DNA from: CAYOFK01 sp964403185 | GTDB lineage: Bacteria > Bacteroidota > Bacteroidia > Bacteroidales > VadinHA17 | Assembly: GCA_964403185.1 (NCBI GenBank) | Contig: CAYOFK010000057.1 | Span: 1 to 16,332 of the forward strand | DNA length: 16,332 nucleotides | Reading direction: 5' to 3' | Shown here: one piece after another, positions 1 through 6,623 of the stretch | Layout of the letters: each line of letters begins with the position of its first letter | Position numbering within the stretch: the first letter of the stretch is position 1 | Position numbers and translations under genes: made by a program | The notes under the pieces: model-generated | What the model saw: only the letters and a program-made list of their open reading frames with translations | Database searches by the model: none | What the model was told of the DNA's origin: nothing

Positions 1-1681
1 CACTCATAGGTTCATATTGTTCAAGCGCGTTAAATGCCGCATCCAGTACTTCCTTGTAACTGGGGCTTTGCATATCTATCTGCAACAGTTCAAGTATGGA
101 TTCAAGCTGTTTGGGAGAGGCAATTACCGGCAGGGCTTTAAATGCGGCATTGCTCAGACCTGCATTTTTACTTCCGGTTTCCCCGTAAACCAGATCCCAG
201 TAGGCAGTTGCCTGCTTAGCCGCTACAAACTCCAGGGCAATGATCTTTGAAGGAGCCGGATAGGCAGAATAATTATCCATGACCACATCCAAACATTTAT
301 CATTTTTCAGCCACTGCAATACCTCACTTACAGCGCCGGTGTTATCCTTGTCACCACGTTTCAGCATGTCCACATAAACCAGAAGTGCTTTTTCCGGATT
401 TAATTTTGCAAGTGCAGTTACAGCTGCATTTCTGATATCCGGATCGGTATGATCAAGTTCCCAGGCAATGGCATCCCAGGCAATCATATCCCCGCGGTCA
501 CCAAGCATGGTAATGACCTCATCTTTAACCAGGGCGGGTATATTTTGCATTCTATCCATCCATTCCCTGGTGTAATCCTCCCCCTGTACTGTATTGGCTA
601 GCCTGAAAGCTGCTGCCCTGTACTGGATCTTTGGATATGACGCAGCCTTCAGAAGGATTTCCCTGATTTCTTCAGGGGAAAGTTCCGCCAGCTTTTCCAG
701 TCCGGCAATTTTAACATGCAGGTTCCGGATGTCGTTGCAGTTATCAATCAGGTAATTCGACAGTTTCAGGGCTTCCTTATCCATTCCTTCCTCCGTTAAC
801 CGGTTTATGAACAATATTAAAGATGAAACAGCGCCGGTAGCTTCATAAGTAAATTTGACACCGGATGCAGCGTCTTTCAGGATCTTTCCCGCTTTTTTAT
901 CGGGGATATTGGCAAGGGCGAAAAAGCACACTTTTTTCATCTCTGTCCCTGCCTGTTTCAGATTTTTCCTGATCTTTTTGATGCTGTTTTCAGACCTCAT
1001 GTTGCCAAGGGCCTGAATGACGGAAATTCTTATCCCGGGATCCTCATTCTTCAGTGCCTCAATAAGTACCATTTCAGCTTCATCCGTTCCGATACCCTGA
1101 AGTGTCGCCACTGACTGATCGCACAATAATGGGTCGGCAATCCATATGGAAACTACCGGTATTGCATCCTTAGTTCCGGCTATTTGCAAAAGGCTCAGAA
1201 AGAATGATTTTACTTCATATGCTTCATTTTGTTCCTGTTGTTTCTGTTGTTCCTGTTGTTCCTGTTGTTCCTGTTGTTCCTGTTGTTCCTGTTGTTCCTG
1301 TTGTTTCTTTTGTTTCTTTTGTTTCTTTTGTTTTGGTGGCTGATCCTTTTCGAGGAATCTTATCAGGACTTTGTTAAAACCTTGCTTTTCAGCTTCCATG
1401 CTTTCTTGTGTAAGAAAAAACGCATAGCTTCCAAGAGCATAGCGTATTCTTGAATCGTCACCCTGTTGTGGGGGATTAACCATTGAAGCAAGCATTTGAA
1501 TTCCAGGTTCCTGCATTTCTGCAAGCTCATTCATGAGTTTTTGCAAATGATCATCGTTCTGTGCAGGCATTTCGTTCAGAAGATCGGCCACTTTTGTTTC
1601 AAGGGTTCGTTCCTGTGAATACAGGGTTGTCGCCCATAAAAGGAGTACTGCCAGGAAAAATGTATATGTTAATGTTTTCAT
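1..1681 (-). CDS. Exported HEAT-repeat protein, C-terminus cut by window edge
   Basis: An open frame runs from ATG at 1681 to the left edge with no stop, giving at least 560 residues. Residues 1-22 (MKTLTYTFFLAVLLLWATTLYS) look like a Sec signal peptide. Residues 118-150 are a Gln/Lys/Glu tract coded by a 9-bp tandem repeat. From about residue 180 the protein becomes paired amphipathic helices with HEAT-style signatures, such as DPGIRISVIQALG near residue 210 and DPDIRNAAVTALAKL further on. The gene starts 32 bp after the oxidoreductase stop, so the two are probably cotranscribed. HEAT arrays are protein-binding scaffolds. In Bacteroidota such exported HEAT proteins sometimes continue into a DUF1080 (3-keto-disaccharide hydrolase-like) domain, which would fit the Gfo/Idh neighbour, but that part lies outside the window. 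Function is otherwise unknown. The HEAT assignment is fairly safe; any enzymatic role is inference. Confidence 0.8.
   Translation of the reverse strand, partial: MKTLTYTFFLAVLLLWATTLYSQERTLETKVADLLNEMPAQNDDHLQKLMNELAEMQEPGIQMLASMVNPPQQGDDSRIRYALGSYAFFLTQESMEAEKQGFNKVLIRFLEKDQPPKQKKQKKQKKQQEQQEQQEQQEQQEQQEQQKQQEQNEAYEVKSFFLSLLQIAGTKDAIPVVSIWIADPLLCDQSVATLQGIGTDEAEMVLIEALKNEDPGIRISVIQALGNMRSENSIKKIRKNLKQAGTEMKKVCFFALANIPDKKAGKILKDAASGVKFTYEATGAVSSLILFINRLTEEGMDKEALKLSNYLIDNCNDIRNLHVKIAGLEKLAELSPEEIREILLKAASYPKIQYRAAAFRLANTVQGEDYTREWMDRMQNIPALVKDEVITMLGDRGDMIAWDAIAWELDHTDPDIRNAAVTALAKLNPEKALLVYVDMLKRGDKDNTGAVSEVLQWLKNDKCLDVVMDNYSAYPAPSKIIALEFVAAKQATAYWDLVYGETGSKNAGLSNAAFKALPVIASPKQLESILELLQIDMQSPSYKEVLDAAFNALEQYEPMS
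1232..1330 (-). repeat. Nonanucleotide minisatellite coding a QQE/QKK tract
   Basis: Eleven in-frame 9-bp units lie head to tail. In the coding direction there are three CAAAAGAAA units (QKK), then six CAACAGGAA (QQE), one CAACAGAAA (QQK) and one CAACAGGAA (QQE). The unit length is a multiple of three, so copy-number change would keep the HEAT protein in frame and only lengthen or shorten a charged, glutamine-rich linker between the signal-proximal region and the HEAT array. Confidence 0.95.
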
Positions 1682-1713
1682 TTCTTTTCGCTTTTCAGTT
1701 TTTCAAAGATCTT

Positions 1714-2982
1714 TCAGATTTGCCAGGGAGAGCGCATTGGCTGGTTAATGAGTGCATTTGCACCCGGGTCGTTAACAAACTGCTGTTTTACCGGATCGAA
1801 CTCCAATGACCTTCCAAGTCTCAGGGCAATTTTACCAAGATTTACTAGTGTACAGGAACGGTGTCCGTTTTCTTCATTCAATGCAAATTTTCTCCTGGTC
1901 CTGACGGCCTTGTGGAAGTCACCCAGTTGTGGTTCAGGATCAGGGTATGTGGCCAGTTTTCTTTCAATATCCGGAATGTCTGATTTGAATCCTTTGTAAA
2001 CCTTACCGTCCGGTCCTTCAATAAATGCGGCATATTTATCCGCATCAATACCATCCAGAACGATCTGGCAACCGTCTTTATAAGTCATTACAATTTTCCT
2101 CCAGGAACTCACCGCATCGTAATGTTGCTGAGGCGCATCCACTTCTATCTTAACCGGGCTTGTATGATCTTTATTCAGAACATATTGAACCGGATCAAGG
2201 TAGTGTTGTCCCATATCTCCCAGACCTCCCCCATCATAATCCCAATAGCCTCTGAATTTTGAATGCACACGTAGTGGATTATATGGTTTGTACGGAGCCG
2301 GTCCCAGCCACATTTCATAGTTTAAATGCCCTGGGATCTGTTCAGGTTTGAGGTTGGTTTCCCCACTCCAGTAAAACTTCCAGTTAAAGCCGGTGATCCC
2401 GCTCAATGTAACCTTTAAAGGCCAGCCCAGAAGGCCACTTTCCACAAGCTTTTTCAAAGGTTTAACAGCAGTGTTCAAACCATAAAAATTTGCTCTGAAC
2501 CTGAACCATGTATTCAGCCGGAAGATCCTGCCATGCTCTCGCACTGCCTTTGCCACTTTGATCCCTTCCCCTATTGTGCGTGTCATTGGTTTTTCGCACC
2601 AGATGTCTTTCCCTGCTCTGGCAGCTTCATAAGCCATGATCCCATGCCAATGCGGTGGGGTAGCAATATGGATGATATCAATATCCTTCCTTTGCAACAA
2701 CTCCCTGTAATCCTCATATCCACGTGCCCTGCCTCTAGTCTGGTCAACCGCCCTCTGAAGGTGTTCCCGGTCGACATCACAGACTGCAAGAAGCCTGGCA
2801 CCGGCATATTTAATATGATTGCGACCCATACCACCCACACCAATGATGGCTCTTGTTAATTCATCACTTGGCGGTGTAAACCCCTTACCTCCGAGCACAT
2901 GCCTGGGTACCATTGTCAGTGCAAGGGCTGAAGTCAGGGAGGTTTTTAAAAAATCCCGTCTTTTTGCAATCTTTTTTCTCAT
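1714..2982 (-). CDS. Tat-exported Gfo/Idh/MocA family oxidoreductase
   Basis: This 422-residue NAD(P)-dependent sugar oxidoreductase is of the exported type. The N-terminus carries a twin-arginine signal, KRRDFLK (residues 7-13), followed by a hydrophobic stretch, so it is probably exported folded with its cofactor bound. The Rossmann fold shows the dinucleotide loop GVGGMG (48-53). The family EKP motif is at 130-132, with the lysine implicated in catalysis. The C-terminal alpha/beta domain has GGGLGDMGQHYLD (251-263), the region that supplies the Asp/His pair in this family. The tail has the common GHRS...IALRLGR pattern (373-391). Full length is typical. It sits 24 bp after the creatininase remnant and 32 bp before the HEAT gene. 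Exported members are suspected of oxidising sugars to 3-keto forms; the substrate here cannot be read from sequence. Confidence 0.9.
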   Translation of the reverse strand: MRKKIAKRRDFLKTSLTSALALTMVPRHVLGGKGFTPPSDELTRAIIGVGGMGRNHIKYAGARLLAVCDVDREHLQRAVDQTRGRARGYEDYRELLQRKDIDIIHIATPPHWHGIMAYEAARAGKDIWCEKPMTRTIGEGIKVAKAVREHGRIFRLNTWFRFRANFYGLNTAVKPLKKLVESGLLGWPLKVTLSGITGFNWKFYWSGETNLKPEQIPGHLNYEMWLGPAPYKPYNPLRVHSKFRGYWDYDGGGLGDMGQHYLDPVQYVLNKDHTSPVKIEVDAPQQHYDAVSSWRKIVMTYKDGCQIVLDGIDADKYAAFIEGPDGKVYKGFKSDIPDIERKLATYPDPEPQLGDFHKAVRTRRKFALNEENGHRSCTLVNLGKIALRLGRSLEFDPVKQQFVNDPGANALINQPMRSPWQI

Positions 2983-3006
2983 AGTATATATTATTATTTT
3001 ATAGAT

Positions 3007-3543
3007 TTAATATCCATCCTCATAGATAGATTTTCGGTCGGCCCGGGCAAATTCTGTTATAAAGGACGCCCGTTGTGTGCTTACCTTGTCCAGGAATCTT
3101 TTTCCTTTTTCAGCATTTGCCAGTGAAGGATCTCCAATTCCGGCATTCTCGGTCAGGCAGGTCCATTGCCTTGGTGTCCATGCCCATCCTTCCCTGAAAC
3201 CTTTAATACTAAATGATTTGATTTTCCCATTTCCGGCAGTTTTAAGCGAAAGTACTAATTCTGGTGCAACGTACATCATATTGCTGGTTTCCATCTCTCC
3301 GGCATGTTCTCCCGGCTGGTCAAAATATATCGAATTATCTGTCATGGAGTACCATTCGACCAGAGCAAACAACATTTCCGGAAATTCCTGATACAGTTCT
3401 CTGATGATGGGTTTAAATTCATTTCCTCCATGTTCATTCAGAATTAAATAAAAATCCCTGGTCTCCCAAAACTGTGGATTGAACCATTTCAAAATTACCT
3501 TTAAGCATTGGATTGTAATAAAAGATCTTTTGACGGAATTCAA
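3007..3543 (-). pseudogene. Creatininase-family C-terminal remnant, N-terminal half missing
   Basis: The open frame extends to a TTG at 3543, but creatininase-like sequence starts only near 3456, with YLILNEHGGNEFK. It continues through GEHAGEMETS (residues 78-87 of the frame), PELVLSL and GWAWTPRQW to a normal-looking end at TAA (3007-3009). In creatininase-family amidohydrolases the first metal-binding stretch (an ExH...D arrangement) lies in the N-terminal half. That half is absent, because the upstream DNA codes for the end of tolC in another frame. The usual NGHGGN is also NEHGGN. No ATG occurs before residue 57. I read this as a gene decapitated by a deletion and probably inactive, although the C-terminal frame is intact and has no internal stop. 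Only 24 bp separate it from the oxidoreductase, which suggests they once formed one operon. Confidence 0.75.
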
Positions 3544-4981
3544 AGTCGAATAATGTTAATATCCGTATCATATAATATGACTTCCAATAGGTCTCGATTG
3601 ATTTAACATAATCCCTTCTTGCTGATTCCCGTTCCTGAAGTGAAATGTTCAGATCCGTGATACTTATCTCCCCGTTTTGAAATTTCCGAAGCGAAATCAG
3701 ATACCCGTTTTCAGCTACCTGGTCGGCCTCAAACGCAGTTTCAATCTGGGTTCTCAGGAGATTGAACTGTTCAACCTGAACGATCACTCCCCGTTCAAAA
3801 TCTGAACGGTCCTGTTCAACATCATACAATACGAGGTCCCTTCTGGATTCAGCCAGTTTCACCCTTGACGCCGAACGGCCCCAGTCCAGAATCGGAATGG
3901 CAAGTGACAGGCGCAATTCCCTCTGTCGCTCAGGGTTCCTGTATATCCCGGCCATATTATCGGCATTATTTGATAATCCAAAACTGCCTCTCAAAGTTGC
4001 ATTCAATCCATTACTTTTTCTGGCCCGCACCAATTCGCGATCGGCTTCCACCAGGCGTCTTTGAAATTCAGGTGTTTCTTTGCGGTTTTCAAGGGCCTGG
4101 TCAAGGGCCTGACCCGGATTAATATGAAAAAGGGTCATATCAATAGGAATGGTCAGGTCAATATTGGCATCCTGATCAAGACTAATGTAGGATTTCAGTT
4201 CAAAATCGGCATTTTTCAATTCCATTTCTGCCCTGTTAAGCGCTTTCCTGGCATTAAATACCGAAAGTTTAATTCTGGCGAAATCATTTTCCGAGATCTG
4301 ACCCAGGCTCTGTTTAACCTCAGCAATTATTAGGTTATCCTGACTATTTTTCAGATTATTCTCGGCAAGGCTGTAATTCGTTTGTATCATAAGGTAGGTA
4401 AAATACCTGCTTGTGGCCCTGTATGATATCTGCTCCACTGATTCAATAAATTCTTTTTGGGCTTCCTCATATATAAGAGGCTCTGTGCGTCTTGCCCATT
4501 TACTGGAATTATATGCAAATACAGGTTGCATAAAACCTATATAAAACGGATTTCCCGAAAAACTTATCGTGTTATTAAAATAGTCCTGTATGCCATAAAT
4601 GGATGTTGCGGCATAGATGGAAGTCCCTGTTTGCGGGATGAGCTGGGACAATGCAAGATTGGCAGAAACTCCAAGCCGGGATATTTGTTTGAATTCAATA
4701 CTCCCGTCCGGCTGGATCACGGGATTGTTTGTGTGGGAATAATTGGGCAAATCCCCCGTGATTGTTAGCCTGGGCCTGAAACTGGCCTGGAAGTTACGCC
4801 ACCGCCAATAATAATTTACATTTCTGTTCTGAACATATTTCACCGATGATGATCGCTCAATGGCCAGATCAACCACGTTGCGCAGGCTCAAAGTGATCTT
4901 GTCGTTCTTCTCCTGTGCCAAAAGAATGGCAGCCGGGAATAAAAGAAATCCCGGAATGAGAATATTTCTCAGTTTTTTCAT
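3434..4981 (-). CDS. TolC-family outer-membrane efflux protein
   Basis: This 515-residue outer-membrane channel protein would form the exit duct for a tripartite pump together with the adjacent adaptor. The first 22 residues (MKKLRNILIPGFLLFPAAILLA) are a signal peptide. The mature part shows two TolC-type repeats of long, polar amphipathic helices. The first includes NLKNSQDNLIIAEVKQSLGQISENDFARIKLS, and the second includes RVKLAESRRDLVLYDVEQDRSDFERG and FQNGEISITDLNISLQERESARRDYVKS, a classic TolC pattern. It begins 14 bp after the adaptor stop, so the two are cotranscribed. Family-like sequence ends near NPML (residues 490-493). The last roughly 22 residues overlap the creatininase frame and look like read-through into foreign sequence, so the natural C-terminus was probably altered slightly. 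That should matter little, since this tail is normally periplasmic and variable. Confidence 0.9.
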   Translation of the reverse strand: MKKLRNILIPGFLLFPAAILLAQEKNDKITLSLRNVVDLAIERSSSVKYVQNRNVNYYWRWRNFQASFRPRLTITGDLPNYSHTNNPVIQPDGSIEFKQISRLGVSANLALSQLIPQTGTSIYAATSIYGIQDYFNNTISFSGNPFYIGFMQPVFAYNSSKWARRTEPLIYEEAQKEFIESVEQISYRATSRYFTYLMIQTNYSLAENNLKNSQDNLIIAEVKQSLGQISENDFARIKLSVFNARKALNRAEMELKNADFELKSYISLDQDANIDLTIPIDMTLFHINPGQALDQALENRKETPEFQRRLVEADRELVRARKSNGLNATLRGSFGLSNNADNMAGIYRNPERQRELRLSLAIPILDWGRSASRVKLAESRRDLVLYDVEQDRSDFERGVIVQVEQFNLLRTQIETAFEADQVAENGYLISLRKFQNGEISITDLNISLQERESARRDYVKSIETYWKSYYMIRILTLFDFEFRQKIFYYNPMLKGNFEMVQSTVLGDQGFLFNSE

Positions 4982-4995
4982 AATCCAATAATGTA

Positions 4996-6204
4996 TTAAT
5001 GTAATTCTACCTCTGTTCGGTTTTTAAAAGCAGGGATATCACTGATAATCAGAACATCTCCTTCGGAAGCCCCGGAAATAATTTCAATAAATTCCATCCC
5101 TTCCAAACCGGTTTTCAAAGTGATTGATTTGGCGATCTTGTCCTGAATTCTATAGATATCCGTTGTGGATTCGTATTTAAAAGCCGGTCCTCTTTTAATG
5201 CGAAGTACGCTGTCGCGTTGCTCTGTAATAACCATCATTTCAACGGTTAAGTTTGGAAGGAGTTTGGGATGGTCGCTTTCATCCAGATAAACATCAAATT
5301 CCAGTTTATTATCCCTGACTACCGGGCTAATGGTTCCGATCTTGCCCCATAGATATTCATTGTCAATGATGGCGTACACTAAACGCCCTGTTCTGATTGA
5401 CCCGGCATTCTTATCGTCAATGGATCCTTTTATTTTAAATGCTGTAAGGTCTGACATTTGAACGAGCAACCTGTCAGTATTGACTTTTTCGCCCTTTTTC
5501 CCGTCGATCCCAAGTATGATGCCGGAAGAGGGAGCACGGATGGCCATCTCTTTTAAAAGTTCCTCCTTAGCCAATAATTCCTTTTCCTGTAAACCAATCT
5601 GAAGTCTCAATCCCTCTTCTTCGGCCTCGAGTTGTTGCAAACGAATGGAATTTTTTTCACGGATGGTTTCAAGGTCTTTTTCTGCCAGAACCAATTCCTG
5701 TTTTGTTTTCTCAAAGCGAGCCGGTGAAATACCGCCAACAGAAAGCAGTTGTTCCTGGTCGGCCAGTTCAGACTTCAAGGAAATTATCCTTAATTTCTTT
5801 ACCTCAACATTGTAATCCAGGTCCACACGAATAGTACGCGCACTCAGGAGGTTTTTCTGAAGGTTATTCTCTTTAATTTTTATCTGATCCCTGATTTTAT
5901 CAATATCCTGTTCAATGGGTTCAGGGTCCAGGTATAAAATAACCTCTCCCCTGTTTACATGACTTCCGGGTTCTTTAATTATATTCCTGATAATACTGGA
6001 AGCCGGACTCAAGACCAGAACTTCACTTCCGGGTTCTACGACTCCCGTGGCAGAGATAACCTGAAAAACAGATCCTCTCTCCACTTCTGCGGCTTCATAA
6101 TCACCAGCTTCCAGGGAAGGATTCCTTGTAAGATGGTAAACCAGGTAAGTCATTAACACAAGCACAAGTGCCAGAACAGCGATCAGTATGGTTTTCTTAT
6201 TCAT
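4996..6204 (-). CDS. MacA/HlyD-like periplasmic adaptor (membrane fusion protein)
   Basis: This 402-residue adaptor would link an inner-membrane transporter to TolC. Residues 5-23 form a single N-terminal membrane anchor. Residues about 45-95 and 222-251 are the two halves of the barrel-sandwich (lipoyl-like) domain, seen in SATGVVEPGSEVLVLSPASS and RAPSSGIILGIDGKKGEKVN. Between them lies a long charged coiled-coil hairpin (about 97-220) with a turn at SVGGISPARFE. Beta-barrel and membrane-proximal domains follow to the C-terminus. The frame opens at a TTG (6210), but the ATG at 6204 directly precedes the basic and hydrophobic anchor and is the better start. MacA-type adaptors normally come with a MacB/FtsX-like ABC permease and an ATPase; neither is next to it here. 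The transported substrate is unknown. Confidence 0.88.
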   Translation of the reverse strand: MNKKTILIAVLALVLVLMTYLVYHLTRNPSLEAGDYEAAEVERGSVFQVISATGVVEPGSEVLVLSPASSIIRNIIKEPGSHVNRGEVILYLDPEPIEQDIDKIRDQIKIKENNLQKNLLSARTIRVDLDYNVEVKKLRIISLKSELADQEQLLSVGGISPARFEKTKQELVLAEKDLETIREKNSIRLQQLEAEEEGLRLQIGLQEKELLAKEELLKEMAIRAPSSGIILGIDGKKGEKVNTDRLLVQMSDLTAFKIKGSIDDKNAGSIRTGRLVYAIIDNEYLWGKIGTISPVVRDNKLEFDVYLDESDHPKLLPNLTVEMMVITEQRDSVLRIKRGPAFKYESTTDIYRIQDKIAKSITLKTGLEGMEFIEIISGASEGDVLIISDIPAFKNRTEVELH

Positions 6205-6346
6205 GGTCAATTAAATTAAGATCTTTTTATGGTTATTTCAGAATGCATTAACGCACGCTTTCTAAATTCACAAGGGGTGAAAAAAGTTGAACTTCTTCAT
6301 CACTCCGGAAACACACAAATTTAATGACTTTCTTAACTTATCTTAT

Positions 6347-6362
6347 GATGTTCCACAACATC
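6347..6362. promoter_or_regulatory. Small palindrome GATGTT-CCAC-AACATC, operator-like
   Basis: There are perfect 6-bp inverted arms (6347-6352 and 6357-6362) around a 4-base centre. It lies immediately downstream, on the minus strand, of the candidate -7 box at 6368-6375, so it would straddle the transcription start of the adaptor-tolC unit. That position suits a repressor site, but a 6-bp palindrome can occur by chance. Confidence 0.35.
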
Positions 6363-6367
6363 TGAGT

Positions 6368-6375
6368 CAAATATA
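6368..6375 (-). promoter_or_regulatory. Candidate Bacteroidota -7 box (TATATTTG) for the adaptor-tolC unit
   Basis: Read on the minus strand this is TATATTTG, an exact match to the TAnnTTTG consensus of the Bacteroidota primary sigma factor. It would give a leader of about 160 bases before the adaptor ATG. I see no clear TTTG -33 element at the expected spacing, so the call rests on one box. Confidence 0.4.
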
Positions 6376-6460
6376 AATAAACATCTCCAGACTTATATCT
6401 ATATTTAATAATGGCATCCGCATTACATAAAACTCAGATTTATTAGTTTTACAGAAACTT

Positions 6461-6504
6461 CCGGCTAAATTATAGCCGTTGACTCAATTCGTTGATTTAG
6501 CCGG
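6461..6504. promoter_or_regulatory. 10-bp perfect inverted repeat with nested alternative hairpin
   Basis: CCGGCTAAAT (6461-6470) is the exact reverse complement of ATTTAGCCGG (6495-6504), with 24 bases between. Inside the left part, GGCTA (6463-6467) can pair instead with TAGCC (6472-6476) across a 5-base loop, so the left arm has two mutually exclusive partners. No T-run follows on either strand, so it is not an ordinary terminator. It ends 119 bases before the GH95-like start. An operator with two half-sites or a switchable leader structure are both possible; neither is shown. Confidence 0.5.
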
Positions 6505-6623
6505 ACACACACATCCATGGATAAAAATGAAACTCACAGACATCAGTGTCTTATTTATAAGATCGATCCAACCAAAATATTCTTCTTTGGTATTTGCATT
6601 CAAAACCTTTTAAAGAATGTTTT

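Larger units (their letters stand above)
6205..6623. other. Divergent intergenic regulatory region
   Basis: These 419 bases separate the minus-strand efflux genes from the plus-strand glycan cluster and contain no convincing coding sequence. Both flanking genes must start transcription from here. The region contains a -7-like box and a small palindrome on the minus side, and a long-armed inverted repeat on the plus side, each listed separately. I could not find a convincing TAnnTTTG promoter for the plus-strand gene. Confidence 0.7.

Noticed and set aside
1146..1453. Two overlapping plus-strand frames rich in Cys/Ser or Leu/Phe repeats
   Set aside because: They are antisense shadows of the nonanucleotide repeat inside the HEAT-repeat gene; the repetitive composition comes only from the 9-bp unit.
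6594..6623. TTG start for the GH95-like gene
   Set aside because: The ATG at 6624 begins a standard basic-hydrophobic lipoprotein signal; the extra ten residues add nothing recognisable.
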